A DNA stretch of 64,000 bases, taken from Lentiprolixibacter aurantiacus (GTDB lineage: Bacteria > Bacteroidota > Bacteroidia > Flavobacteriales > Flavobacteriaceae). This document shows positions 45,718 through 54,558 of this stretch, piece after piece. Location: positions 124,001 to 188,000 of the forward strand of contig NZ_JAPFQP010000002.1 in the NCBI RefSeq assembly GCF_026241225.1, written 5' to 3'. Under the pieces are notes generated by a model. The model saw nothing but the letters and a program-made list of their open reading frames with translations. It searched no databases and was not told where the DNA came from. Numbering within the stretch: position 1 is the stretch's first letter; every line of letters begins with the position of its first letter. The translations under genes were made by a program, and so were the position numbers.

Positions 45718-48375
45718 ATGTCAGAGAATGAAGGGATGAACGAAGCACAGGAAGAAGAACAGGGCCATGGGCAGGATACCCTGACCAGGGTAACCGGCAT
45801 GTACAAGGATTGGTTTTTGGACTATGCCTCCTATGTAATTCTGGAGCGTGCAGTACCAGCAATCGAAGATGGTTTTAAGCCGGTCCAGAGAAGAATCATG
45901 CATGCCCTTAAGGAATTGGATGATGGACGTTACAACAAAGTAGCAAATGTGGTTGGACACACCATGCAGTACCATCCGCATGGAGATGCCAGTATTGCCG
46001 ATGCTATGGTCCAACTGGGTCAGAAAGACCTGCTTATCGATACGCAGGGGAACTGGGGGAACATACTTACCGGAGACAGTGCTGCAGCATCCCGTTATAT
46101 TGAGGCCCGATTGTCTAAGTTTGCCCTGGATGTAGTATACAGTCCAAAGATTACGGAATGGCAGCTTTCCTATGATGGTCGTAAGAAAGAACCGGTAAAC
46201 CTCCCGGTTAAATTCCCATTGTTGCTCGCCCAGGGTGCAGAAGGTATTGCTGTTGGGTTATCCACCCGAATCCTTCCGCATAATTTCAATGAGATTATTG
46301 ATGCCTCTGTAAAACACCTGAAAGGGCAGCGCTTTAAACTCTTTCCGGATTTCCCGACCGGCGGAATTATTGATGTAACCAATTACAATGATGGGATGCG
46401 AGGGGGAAAGGTCCGGGTAAGGGCAAGAATTTCCCAGCTCAACAAGAATACACTCATCATAACCGAAATACCACACGGCACAAATACCTCCAGCCTGATT
46501 GACTCTATTCTGAAGGCGAATGAAAAGGGAAAGATCAAGATTAAGCGGATCGAAGACAATACAGCAGCAGAAGTAGAAATCCTGGTTCACCTGCCAGGAG
46601 GTATTTCTCCGGACAAAACCATTGACGCCCTCTACGCCTTTACATCCTGTGAATCTTCAATCTCACCCCTGGCCTGTATAATAGAAGATAATAAGCCAAT
46701 ATTCATAGGGGTTCAGGAAATGCTTCGGCGTTCAACTGACCATACAGTGGAAATGCTTAAATCCGAACTGGAAATCCAGCTTTCGGAATTGGAGGAGCAA
46801 TGGCATTTTGCATCCCTGGAGCGCATTTTTATAGAAGAACGCATTTACCGGGATATTGAAGAGGAAGAAACCTGGGAAGGGGTTATCAAGGCCATAGACA
46901 AAGGGTTGAAACCTCATACTAAGCACCTGAAAAGAGCGGTTACAGAAGAGGATATTGTGAGGCTAACCGAAATTCGCATCAAAAGGATCTCAAAGTTCGA
47001 TCTTGATAAAGCCCAGCAGCACATCGAAAGCCTGGAAGGAAAAATTGCAGAGACCCTAAATAATCTGGACAACCTGATAGATTTTGCTATCGCTTATTTT
47101 AAGGATCTTAAGGCAAAATATGGAGCAGGCCGGGAGCGCAAGTCCGAAATAAGGATTTTTGACGACATCGAGGCTACAAAGGTTGTAATCAGGAACACCA
47201 AACTCTATGTGAACAGAGAGGAAGGCTTTATTGGTACTTCAATGAGGCGTGATGAATACGTGACAGACTGCAGTGATATAGACGATATAATAGTCTTTAC
47301 CAAATCTGGCCAGATGATGGTAACCAAAGTGGATTCCAAAACCTTTGTTGGTAAGAATATTATCCATGTAGCTGTTTTCAAGAAGAAGGACCAGCGCACT
47401 ACTTACAATTTGATATACAAGGATGGTCGCGGCGGGGCCTGCTACGTGAAGCGCTTTAATGTTACCAGTATTACCAGGGATAAACTATACGATCTTACGG
47501 GAGGAAAGAGCGGCTCTGAAGTGCTTTACTTTACAGCTAATCCTAATGGTGAGGCCGAAGTGGTAACGGTTAACCTCAGGCAAAAAGGCAGTATTAAAAA
47601 GCTGAAGTGGGATCTGGACTTCGCAGATGTACTCATTAAAGGAAGGGGAGCTAAGGGGAATATTGTAACCAAGTATTCTGTAAAGCGAATAGAGCTAAAA
47701 GAAAAAGGCTTGTCTACCTTGAAGCCTCGCAAGATCTGGTTCGATGAAACCATCCAGAGGCTAAACGTAGACGAACGAGGGGAACTTCTGGGGGAGTTTA
47801 CATCAGAAGATCGCCTGCTTATAATCAAACAGGACGGCAAGGTAAAAACGGTTATTCCAGAGCTTACCATGCGCTTTGACGACAATATCATTGTGCTTGA
47901 AAAATGGAAGCCAAAAAAACCCATAAGCGCCATATACTGGGAAGGGGATAAGGAGTTGTTCTATGTGAAACGTTTTTTGATCGAGAATCCCGACAAGGAG
48001 GAGGTGATCATTACGGATCACCCAAAATCCTACCTGGAAAAGGTGTTTACGGATTACAGGCCGGTTGCCGAGCTGGTTTTTGCTAAAAAACGCGGACAGG
48101 AGCGGAAAGACAACCTCAATATCAATTTGGAGGAATTCATTGCCGTAAAGGGAATTACAGCCATGGGTAATCAGCTGACGAAGGATAAAGTGCTGGAAAT
48201 AAACTCATTGGATCCACTTCCCTACGAGGAGCCTGAGGTGCACGAACCAGAGGAGATAGAGGTTGTGGACGAAGAAAATGTAGCACCTTCTGACAAAAAG
48301 GAATCCGGGGACACTCCTGACCCTTCTTCTAACGGGGAGCTAAATGGACCTGACGGTCAAACAAGTTTATTCTAA
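45718..48375 (+). CDS. parC: DNA topoisomerase IV subunit A
   Basis: 885-residue DNA-cleaving subunit. The catalytic tyrosine is Tyr127 in A-A-S-R-Y-I-E-A-R. The winged-helix region has F-K-P-V-Q-R-R-I-M-H and the C-terminal domain is a beta-pinwheel beginning about residue 490. No canonical GyrA box (QRRGGKG) is present, although GRGAKGN stands at the matching place, so ParC rather than GyrA is assigned. The last 60 residues are an acidic, disordered tail. Cotranscribed with parE. Confidence 0.92.
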   Translation: MSENEGMNEAQEEEQGHGQDTLTRVTGMYKDWFLDYASYVILERAVPAIEDGFKPVQRRIMHALKELDDGRYNKVANVVGHTMQYHPHGDASIADAMVQLGQKDLLIDTQGNWGNILTGDSAAASRYIEARLSKFALDVVYSPKITEWQLSYDGRKKEPVNLPVKFPLLLAQGAEGIAVGLSTRILPHNFNEIIDASVKHLKGQRFKLFPDFPTGGIIDVTNYNDGMRGGKVRVRARISQLNKNTLIITEIPHGTNTSSLIDSILKANEKGKIKIKRIEDNTAAEVEILVHLPGGISPDKTIDALYAFTSCESSISPLACIIEDNKPIFIGVQEMLRRSTDHTVEMLKSELEIQLSELEEQWHFASLERIFIEERIYRDIEEEETWEGVIKAIDKGLKPHTKHLKRAVTEEDIVRLTEIRIKRISKFDLDKAQQHIESLEGKIAETLNNLDNLIDFAIAYFKDLKAKYGAGRERKSEIRIFDDIEATKVVIRNTKLYVNREEGFIGTSMRRDEYVTDCSDIDDIIVFTKSGQMMVTKVDSKTFVGKNIIHVAVFKKKDQRTTYNLIYKDGRGGACYVKRFNVTSITRDKLYDLTGGKSGSEVLYFTANPNGEAEVVTVNLRQKGSIKKLKWDLDFADVLIKGRGAKGNIVTKYSVKRIELKEKGLSTLKPRKIWFDETIQRLNVDERGELLGEFTSEDRLLIIKQDGKVKTVIPELTMRFDDNIIVLEKWKPKKPISAIYWEGDKELFYVKRFLIENPDKEEVIITDHPKSYLEKVFTDYRPVAELVFAKKRGQERKDNLNINLEEFIAVKGITAMGNQLTKDKVLEINSLDPLPYEEPEVHEPEEIEVVDEENVAPSDKKESGDTPDPSSNGELNGPDGQTSLF

Positions 48376-48385
48376 ATAAGTTCGG

Positions 48386-48820
48386 TTGAAAAAGTTTATC
48401 CAGGAATTCAAGAATTTTGCTGTTAAGGGCAATATGATTGACATGGCCATCGGTATCATTATTGGTACGGCATTCAATAATGTTGTCAATACACTGGTGA
48501 AAAGGGTGCTGATGCCTCCCTTGTCTCTGCTCACCCGGGACGTGAACCTGGCTAACCGCAAGTATATCCTCAGGGAAGCCGCTAATGGCACGGAAGAAGT
48601 TTCTATTGGCTATGGGGAATTGCTGGAGGTGCTGATCGACTTTATGATCATTGCTTTTACCATTTTTGTGGTTATCAAATTTATTAACCGCTTGCGCGTC
48701 AAGGCGGAAGATCCTAAGAATACAACTGAGGTCACCCCAAAAAACATTGAACTACTGTCCCGCATAGAAGAGCTTATGGAAGAGCAGAACGAGATCCTTC
48801 GAAAAAACGCTGGGAAATAA
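48386..48820 (+). CDS. mscL: Large-conductance mechanosensitive channel
   Basis: 144-residue channel that opens under membrane tension to release solutes on osmotic downshock. It uses a TTG start, required because the conserved N-terminal FIQEFKNFAVKGNMIDMAIG begins at once. Helix one is D-M-A-I-G-I-I-I-G-T-A-F-N-N-V-V; the periplasmic loop follows, then helix two with LIDFMIIAFTIFVVIKFI and a cytoplasmic C-terminal helix. The start is 10 bases after the ParC stop, so it is likely cotranscribed with parE-parC. Confidence 0.95.
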   Translation: MKKFIQEFKNFAVKGNMIDMAIGIIIGTAFNNVVNTLVKRVLMPPLSLLTRDVNLANRKYILREAANGTEEVSIGYGELLEVLIDFMIIAFTIFVVIKFINRLRVKAEDPKNTTEVTPKNIELLSRIEELMEEQNEILRKNAGK

Positions 48821-48825
48821 TTATA

Positions 48826-49644
48826 TTAGTCTGATCCTTCCTGGGGAGCTTCTTCCGGAACTACATTTTTGCGCATCTTCATATTCAGGAATTCCACCAG
48901 AAGAGAAAAGGCAATGGCAAAATACAGATATCCTTTTGGGATTGCGCCTATTTCCTGATTAAATACTTTGGTATGGCTCAGGTGAGCTGCCTCAGCTATT
49001 AGCATAAATCCGATTAGGATCAGAAAAGCAAGGGCTAGCAGTTGCATAGACGGGTGGTTGTTTATAAAAACCCGGATTGGATTGGCGAAGATCATCATGA
49101 TAACTATCGATATAATCACGGCAATGATCATGAGTACCAAGGCATCCATGGGCTTATCTCCTATGCCATTGGTCATTCCTACAGCTGTTAGTATGGAATC
49201 TATGGAGAAGATAAAGTCTATCAACACAATCTGGAATATAGCCCTGGTATAGGTAGTGAGCTTTTTGGCCCGGATCACATTTTCATCATGATGGGGCATT
49301 TCCACTTTCTCATGTATTTCAGAGGTGCTTTTGTAAAGTAGGAATAGTCCCCCCGCGAATAGGATTACTGCCTGCCCGCTTACCCCTACCGAGAGCCATT
49401 CTGTATTGATATAATAAAACGGGTTGTTTAGTCCGATCAGGAAGGATACAGCGAAAAGGAGTATAATACGCTGTACCATAGCAAGCAGGAGGCCAATATT
49501 TGTGGCCTTTCTTTGCTTTTTTTCAGGCAGTTTGTTGGCTACAATGGATATAAAAACAATATTGTCGATACCCAGTACAATTTCCAGGAAGGTAAGCGTA
49601 AGCAAAGCAACCCAGGCATCCGGGCTGGAAAGAATATCGAACAT
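48826..49644 (-). CDS. TerC-family membrane protein
   Basis: 272-residue integral membrane protein of the TerC/Alx family, with seven or so helices. The signature LEIVLGIDNIVFISI lies at residues 20-34 and FSIDSILTAVGMT near 150; the paired acidic residues inside helices are thought to bind metal ions. Homologues export manganese or protect against metal stress. A histidine-rich cytoplasmic loop (H-E-K-V-E-M-P-H-H-D-E) is present. The start shares one base with the stop of the lipoprotein gene (TAATG), indicating coupling. Confidence 0.92.
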   Translation of the reverse strand: MFDILSSPDAWVALLTLTFLEIVLGIDNIVFISIVANKLPEKKQRKATNIGLLLAMVQRIILLFAVSFLIGLNNPFYYINTEWLSVGVSGQAVILFAGGLFLLYKSTSEIHEKVEMPHHDENVIRAKKLTTYTRAIFQIVLIDFIFSIDSILTAVGMTNGIGDKPMDALVLMIIAVIISIVIMMIFANPIRVFINNHPSMQLLALAFLILIGFMLIAEAAHLSHTKVFNQEIGAIPKGYLYFAIAFSLLVEFLNMKMRKNVVPEEAPQEGSD

Positions 49645-50024
49645 TACGGCTTGATTTTGATAGCTGTTCCCCGGGATTTCTGACTACTCCCAACAATGCT
49701 GTATTCAAAGGTATAGGAATTCCCGTCTGTGGACAAGATTTTCATGTGGATTGACTTTTCCTCGGCCCTGCTTTTTGGATTTATCTTTTTCACAATGTAT
49801 TCGCAGTCATTGAGCCATCTGATGGAGGAGGTGTCCTTTTTGCCTTCGAAATAATCCACTTCCATAGCTTCGTCACGTACAAAAGTGGTTGTCTTTTCCT
49901 CCCCGTCAATAACGGCTGTAAAAGTAAAGGTCCCGGTTTTAAAAGCTTTGCAATTTCTTTCCGGCTGGTAGCAGGCACCCAAAAGAAGTACCAAAAGGCA
50001 AAAACTACTCCATTTCCACATCAT
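49644..50024 (-). CDS. Small lipoprotein of unknown function
   Basis: 126 residues with a signal peptide ending in a lipobox (L-L-L-G-A-C, Cys18). The mature domain includes FKTGTFTF, RWLNDCEYIV and SYTFEYSIVG, probably a small beta fold. Similar flavobacterial proteins carry the misleading label DNA topoisomerase IV because of their neighbours, but nothing in the sequence supports that. Coupled to terC through a TAATG overlap. Confidence 0.7.
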   Translation of the reverse strand: MMWKWSSFCLLVLLLGACYQPERNCKAFKTGTFTFTAVIDGEEKTTTFVRDEAMEVDYFEGKKDTSSIRWLNDCEYIVKKINPKSRAEEKSIHMKILSTDGNSYTFEYSIVGSSQKSRGTAIKIKP

Positions 50025-50080
50025 AGATACAAAATAACAAAAAGGAGGTCAGAAATCATACTTTCCCAAAGTTGTGCCAG

Positions 50081-50443
50081 TCACTTTTTCGGGAAATAGG
50101 ATTTAAAGGACCCGTCGGTGTAAAATACCAGGATCTTCTCTATGCCATCGGGAGATTCAGTGGGGATTGTGCCTGAGATTTTAGTGGAAGGGGAGGTAGT
50201 TTTAGACTCCTCGGGTTTATGCGGGAAAGAACCCTTGCCATTTAATAGCCAGTAAAGATTTACTTCCGGAAATGTCCTGACCACCTTCATAACAAATTCC
50301 AGGCTGGGTTTGTTGCGCCCTGAAAGCAGGTGCGATATACTGCTCCTCTGTACCCCGATCCGATCCGCGAATGAGGAGGCGGTCAGACCGTAAAATTGCA
50401 GTATTTCTTCCAGTCTGCCGACAAATGCCTCTGTGTTTACCAT
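50081..50443 (-). CDS. XRE-family transcriptional regulator
   Basis: 120-residue regulator with an N-terminal XRE helix-turn-helix (about 8-65): ASSFADRIGVQRSSISHLLSGRNKPSLEF, quoted as A-D-R-I-G-V-Q-R-S-S-I-S-H-L-L-S-G and NKPSLEFV. The rest is a flexible linker and a short C-terminal strand segment, GIEKILVFYTDGSFKSYFP. Likely a dimeric regulator. The motif ATTGTAATTAGA overlaps its start codon and recurs before the divergent M14 gene, so autoregulation and control of that gene are possible. Confidence 0.88.
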   Translation of the reverse strand: MVNTEAFVGRLEEILQFYGLTASSFADRIGVQRSSISHLLSGRNKPSLEFVMKVVRTFPEVNLYWLLNGKGSFPHKPEESKTTSPSTKISGTIPTESPDGIEKILVFYTDGSFKSYFPKK

Positions 50444-50678
50444 TGTAATTAGACTTGCAGCCTTAAAATGTTAAATCAACCCGATAATCAAACCTTAAAT
50501 CCTATTTTTAATTGAATTAATACTATTATTAAATTAATTTAAATAACTGAAATACAATTAACTAAAATCAATTAATAAAATTTGTTAAATCATCGTATAC
50601 AATTGTAATTAATCGATGCGAAATCGGGCGTAAATCACGTATACAAATGTAACATTTTCCATGACAATTGTAATTAGA
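50442..50678. repeat. Repeated ATTGTAATTA(GA) elements between XRE and M14 genes
   Basis: ATTGTAATTAGA occurs exactly at 50442-50453 (over the XRE start codon) and 50667-50678; ATTGTAATTA occurs at 50602-50611. A looser copy, ATACAAATGTAAC, lies at 50641-50653. The middle and right copies begin with ACAATTG, a palindrome core. The right copy overlaps the TTG of the M14 promoter. The rest of the 271-base interval is very AT-rich and without genes. Confidence 0.5.
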
Positions 50679-50694
50679 TAAGCACTTACCTTTG
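50668..50694 (+). promoter_or_regulatory. Putative promoter of the M14 peptidase gene
   Basis: TTG (50668-50670), 16 bases, TACCTTTG (50687-50694), followed by C. The upstream element is inside a repeated ATTGTAATTAGA copy, so a regulator bound there would block it. Leader to ATG about 14 bases. Confidence 0.45.
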
Positions 50695-50714
50695 CAGGGT
50701 GATAATGTTTTTTA

Positions 50715-51821
50715 ATGGACGTTTTTCAAATTTCACATAAGGATTATAAGGTTAGCAGCATTACAGGCCGTTATATTCTTCCCGGTCAGGTAAATAAATT
50801 TTTTGAGGCGTGTCCGGAATCTGTTCAGGTACATTCCCTGGGCAAGTCGGCCGAAGGGCGCAATATTCAAATGGCCGAACTCGGTGCTGGAGAAATTAAA
50901 ATTCTGATGTGGTCACAGATGCATGGCAATGAGTCTACGACCACCAAGGCCGTTGTGGATCTTATTGCTTTTTTATCTTCCCGAAATCCGACGGCCATGC
51001 AATTACTGGAAAAATGCCAGCTGAGAATTATAGGTATGCTCAATCCAGATGGTGCCGTCCGGTATACACGGGAGAATGCCAATGGTATAGACCTGAATCG
51101 GGACGCCCATGAACGAACGCAGCCAGAAAGCAGGATTTTAAGAAAGGCTTTTGAAAGTTTTGCTCCTGATTTCTGCTTTAATCTGCATGACCAGCGTACC
51201 ATATATAATGTGGGGCATACGGATTCTCCTGCCACATTATCTTTTCTTGCACCTTCCAGAGACGAGGAGAGAACAGTAGACGCGTCCAGGGAAATGAGCA
51301 TGCAGGTGATTGCCGCTATAAATGAGAAGCTACAGAGAAAAATACCAGGGCATATTGGCCGATATGATGATGCATTTAATATCAATTGCATTGGGGACAC
51401 CCTTCAAATGCATGGCACACCCACCCTTTTATTCGAAGCAGGCCATTATCCCGGCGACTATGAGCGGGAAATAGTCAGGGGATATGTATTCCATTCGCTC
51501 CTTGCAGCTATAGATACTATTGCAAATGCTTCCTATTTGCGATACGATGTTGAGTCTTATCTCGGCATTCCTGAAAATAATAAGCTTTATTTCGATGTTT
51601 TGATTCGCAATTTTCAATGGAACAACAATAAAAGTGCCGTGGAAGACCTTGGTATCCTTTTTCGGGAAGAGTTGCAGGAAGGACGGATTGGCTTTAAACC
51701 TTATATTCAGAAGCGCGGAGACCTGGGTACTTATTTCGGCCATACTACCTATGATTTCAGCAATCAAAAAGACCTCGATTCACTCATAAATTCATCACTC
51801 AGGACGATATTGGATATTTAA
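50715..51821 (+). CDS. M14-family zinc carboxypeptidase-like protein
   Basis: 368-residue metallopeptidase of the M14 family without a signal peptide, so probably cytoplasmic. Zinc ligands: His70 and Glu73 in M-H-G-N-E-S-T and His158 in F-N-L-H-D-Q; the general-base glutamate is Glu241 in L-L-F-E-A-G-H. Substrate arginine-type residues are in GIDLNRDAHER. It could trim peptides or peptidoglycan fragments. It is transcribed away from the XRE regulator and followed by an Lrp-type regulator 105 bases later. Confidence 0.9.
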   Translation: MDVFQISHKDYKVSSITGRYILPGQVNKFFEACPESVQVHSLGKSAEGRNIQMAELGAGEIKILMWSQMHGNESTTTKAVVDLIAFLSSRNPTAMQLLEKCQLRIIGMLNPDGAVRYTRENANGIDLNRDAHERTQPESRILRKAFESFAPDFCFNLHDQRTIYNVGHTDSPATLSFLAPSRDEERTVDASREMSMQVIAAINEKLQRKIPGHIGRYDDAFNINCIGDTLQMHGTPTLLFEAGHYPGDYEREIVRGYVFHSLLAAIDTIANASYLRYDVESYLGIPENNKLYFDVLIRNFQWNNNKSAVEDLGILFREELQEGRIGFKPYIQKRGDLGTYFGHTTYDFSNQKDLDSLINSSLRTILDI

Positions 51822-51901
51822 TAAAATTCCATAAAAAGGAATTTATATTACATTTTATTTAAAAAACGTCAATAATCGTTATGTATATTTTCTTAATTTT
51901 T

Positions 51902-51909
51902 TATTTTTG
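51902..51909 (+). promoter_or_regulatory. Putative -7 element of the Lrp/AsnC gene
   Basis: TATTTTTG matches TAnnTTTG, 18 bases before the ATG at 51927. No clear upstream TTTG. Confidence 0.35.
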
Positions 51910-51926
51910 GCAAAAATTCTGTTGAA

Positions 51927-52409
51927 ATGATGGGAAAAGTGAAATTAGACGAAATCGACCACCAGATCCTGGATATGTTAATTGACAATACCCGGACACC
52001 GTTCACGGATATTGCCAAGAAATTGCTTATATCTGCCGGAACGGTGCATGTGAGGGTTAAGAAAATGGAAGAGGCCGGGATCATAAAGGGTTCTTCCCTT
52101 ACGCTGGACTATGTTAAACTGGGATATTCTTTCATAGCTTATGTTGGTATTTTCCTGGAGAAGACCCATCAAACCAAGTTTGTCCTGGAGCGGCTTACAG
52201 AAATCCCCAATGTTACCGTAGCCCATATTACCACGGGAAAATTCAATATTTTCTGCAAGATCAGGGCCAAGGACACCACACATGCCAAGAATATCATTTT
52301 TAAGATAGATGATATTGAAGGGATAAGCAGGACCGAGACTATGATTTCCCTGGAAGAAAGCATCAACGACAAAAAGAGGTTGATGCATACGATTTTCAAT
52401 GAGTTATAG
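51927..52409 (+). CDS. Lrp/AsnC-family transcriptional regulator
   Basis: 160-residue feast/famine regulator. The N-terminal helix-turn-helix (about 10-55) has IDHQILDMLIDNTRTPFTDIA and SAGTVHVRVKKMEEAGIIKG, given in fragments: D-H-Q-I-L-D-M-L and V-H-V-R-V-K-K-M-E-E-A-G-I-I. The C-terminal RAM (ligand-binding) domain covers about 75-150. It probably senses an amino acid. The first two residues are M-M; either may start. Confidence 0.92.
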   Translation: MMGKVKLDEIDHQILDMLIDNTRTPFTDIAKKLLISAGTVHVRVKKMEEAGIIKGSSLTLDYVKLGYSFIAYVGIFLEKTHQTKFVLERLTEIPNVTVAHITTGKFNIFCKIRAKDTTHAKNIIFKIDDIEGISRTETMISLEESINDKKRLMHTIFNEL

Positions 52410-52433
52410 AATTTCTACATCTATCAGCTTGCT

Positions 52434-52949
52434 ATGCGATCTACAGCCTTAAGGTCTGATGAATACCATCATTACTACCAGCCTTACATAGATGTTCTGG
52501 GCGATGTGGAGCTGATGGAGATGCTGCAGAAACAGTATGTGAATTTCCCACAGTTCCTGGCCAGCATACCTCAGGAAAAGCTTCATTACGCCTATGCCAC
52601 GGATAAATGGACAATAGCCGAAGTACTGATGCATATAATAGATTCGGAAAGGATCTTTCAGTATCGTGCGCTTCGATTTGCCCGAAATGACCAGACTCCC
52701 CTGCCGGGATTTGAACAGGACGATTACATACCCTATTCAGGGGCTGAAAAAGCAAGCAAGGAGTCTTTGGTGCAGCAGTACCAGGCTGTGCGCCAAAATA
52801 CTATAGCTCTTTTTTCAACTTTTGACGATGAAACCCTTATGCGCTCTGGTGAAGCAAGCGGAGTAAAAATGAGTGTAAGGGCATTGGGATTCTGTTGCTG
52901 CGGACACCAAAAGCATCACAGGAACATAATTAGGGAGCGGTATCTATAA
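52434..52949 (+). CDS. DinB-family protein
   Basis: 171-residue four-helix-bundle protein of the DinB/YfiT group. A metal-binding histidine is in V-L-M-H-I-I-D-S-E-R (about residue 67), with the others in GHQKHHRNIIRERYL at the C-terminus, the usual H-x3-H layout. Homologues are metal-dependent thiol-transferase or hydrolase-like proteins. It contains an unusual CCC run just before the C-terminal histidines. It lies 24 bases after the Lrp-type gene. Confidence 0.85.
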   Translation: MRSTALRSDEYHHYYQPYIDVLGDVELMEMLQKQYVNFPQFLASIPQEKLHYAYATDKWTIAEVLMHIIDSERIFQYRALRFARNDQTPLPGFEQDDYIPYSGAEKASKESLVQQYQAVRQNTIALFSTFDDETLMRSGEASGVKMSVRALGFCCCGHQKHHRNIIRERYL

Positions 52950-52962
52950 AGAAGCCAGTTGC

Positions 52963-53265
52963 TCAATCTTCATCCAGTTCGTCTTCCATATTGAGTTCTA
53001 GCTCAGCTTCATCTGAAACAGGTGAAATGGCGAGTTCCTTCTCAATGGTGTCATCGAAGCTGGCAATAAAGTTGGATAAGCTCTTGCTGATTTTTACCAG
53101 GTAAAGGGCGTCTTCCGTTCTTAGCTCTACGGCCTGAACCAGTTCCCCCTGTCCGTTTTTGAAGGCAATGATATCATCGTCTCCATAACCATCCGGATAG
53201 GTTTCAATTAGCAAAGTGGCTGCTTTTCTGTCCAGTTTTTTGTAATCTACGAGAATGCGTCTCAT
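52963..53265 (-). CDS. Small acidic protein of unknown function
   Basis: 100 residues with a strongly acidic C-terminal tail (L-E-L-N-M-E-D-E-L-D-E-D). The first half has RRILVDYKKLDRKAATLLIE and GYGDDDIIAFKNGQGEL, probably a small beta-alpha fold. No signal, membrane helix or catalytic motif. It sits downstream of aroB on the same strand, 113 bases away. I do not recognise a family. Confidence 0.6.
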   Translation of the reverse strand: MRRILVDYKKLDRKAATLLIETYPDGYGDDDIIAFKNGQGELVQAVELRTEDALYLVKISKSLSNFIASFDDTIEKELAISPVSDEAELELNMEDELDED

Positions 53266-53378
53266 CGGTTGGCGTTTATGTATGTGCTTTGAGGCACAAT
53301 TACATTTCTAAGCTAGGAAAATTTTCTTTTCACTCGAAATTATCAGTTGCCAATGCAGAAAAAAAGTAGGTGTAACCC

Positions 53379-54440
53379 TTAATCCTTGTAGTAAGAGAAG
53401 GCTTCGTGAAAAAGTTCTTTGGGAATTTTATTGTCGATAATGGTATCACCAATCCTTTTGAGGACAACGAAGTTGATGCTGCCCCGGGTATTTTTCTTAT
53501 CGAATTTAAGAAGCTCCACGATCTTCTCCACATCATCATCGGTAAAATCTACCTTTTTAAAACGTTTGTTAAATTCGGACTTTATGTCTTCCAGCTGGTA
53601 CATTCCCAGTCCCATGGTTCGGTTGGACAGGAAGGCCTCAAGGATCATTCCTATGGCAATGGCCTCACCGTGCAGCAATGGGGGCAGGTTGTTCTCTTCA
53701 AGGGAATAAGACTCAATAGCATGACCAAAAGTATGCCCGAAATTCAGTATTTTCCTCAGGTTTTTTTCCTCGGGATCCTGCATAACGATATCATTTTTGA
53801 TCGTTAGGGATTCATAGATGAGTTTATCCATGTTCTCAAAGGAATCAACTTTTTTAAGGCTGGTCCAGTAACTGCCACTGGCAATTAGCCCGTGCTTCAT
53901 CATCTCGGCAAAGCCACTGTTTAGCTGTCGCTGATCCAATGTGGACAGATAGTCAGGTACTACAAGGACCATTTGAGGACTGTTGAAAACGCCGATCTGA
54001 TTCTTCAGGACACCCAGGTCTACTCCCGTCTTGCCACCAATAGAGGCATCAACCATGGCTAAGAGGGTAGTGGGCACATTGATAAAATCAATACCCCTTT
54101 TAAAAGTTGAGGCCGCAAATCCACCCAGATCAGTAATTACTCCTCCGCCCAGATTGATCAACAGGCTTCTGCGGTCTGCATCCAACTGGGAGAGTTTTTG
54201 CCAGACTTCCATGCAGGTCTCGATGTTCTTGTTGATCTCACCAGAATTTATCTGTATGGTTTCAAAATTGAATTTACCACCCATATTGGCACGGAATTCG
54301 GGCAGGCAATGCTTGGCTGTATTTTCATCTACCAGAATAAAAATCTTGGAATATTTATTCTCCTTCAAATGCAGCCTTAATTTATAATAGGCTTCGTCAT
54401 CGAAGTAAATAGTGCCGTTTTTGGTAGTGATCGCGTCCAT
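53379..54440 (-). CDS. aroB: 3-dehydroquinate synthase
   Basis: 353-residue enzyme of the shikimate pathway, converting DAHP to 3-dehydroquinate with NAD and a zinc or cobalt ion. The NAD-binding stretch has N-L-G-G-G-V-I-T-D-L-G-G-F; metal ligands lie in AEMMKHGLI (Glu) and N-F-G-H-T-F-G-H-A-I-E (two His). The lysines of GGKTGVDLG and K-N-Q-I-G are present. Full length, cytoplasmic. Divergent from the proline dehydrogenase gene. Confidence 0.95.
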   Translation of the reverse strand: MDAITTKNGTIYFDDEAYYKLRLHLKENKYSKIFILVDENTAKHCLPEFRANMGGKFNFETIQINSGEINKNIETCMEVWQKLSQLDADRRSLLINLGGGVITDLGGFAASTFKRGIDFINVPTTLLAMVDASIGGKTGVDLGVLKNQIGVFNSPQMVLVVPDYLSTLDQRQLNSGFAEMMKHGLIASGSYWTSLKKVDSFENMDKLIYESLTIKNDIVMQDPEEKNLRKILNFGHTFGHAIESYSLEENNLPPLLHGEAIAIGMILEAFLSNRTMGLGMYQLEDIKSEFNKRFKKVDFTDDDVEKIVELLKFDKKNTRGSINFVVLKRIGDTIIDNKIPKELFHEAFSYYKD

Positions 54441-54528
54441 GCAGTTTTGTTTCTAAATCAAGGCAAAATAAGGGCAATTTTTTTGGAATTGAAACCCCGC
54501 ATATCTTTTTATTCACATTTTCTGTGAT

Positions 54529-54536
54529 TATCTTTG
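54529..54536 (+). promoter_or_regulatory. Putative -7 element of the proline dehydrogenase gene
   Basis: TATCTTTG matches TAnnTTTG, 23 bases before the start codon. No TTTG at the expected upstream spacing. Confidence 0.4.
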
Positions 54537-54558
54537 ATAGGCTGATAATTTCACAAAT

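Noticed and set aside
43832..48375. GyrB/GyrA assignment for the topoisomerase pair
   Set aside because: Adjacent subunits, short B subunit and no canonical GyrA box favour topoisomerase IV.
49644..50024. Label DNA topoisomerase IV for the small lipoprotein
   Set aside because: No topoisomerase motif is present and a lipobox is clear; the label would come from its neighbours parE and parC.
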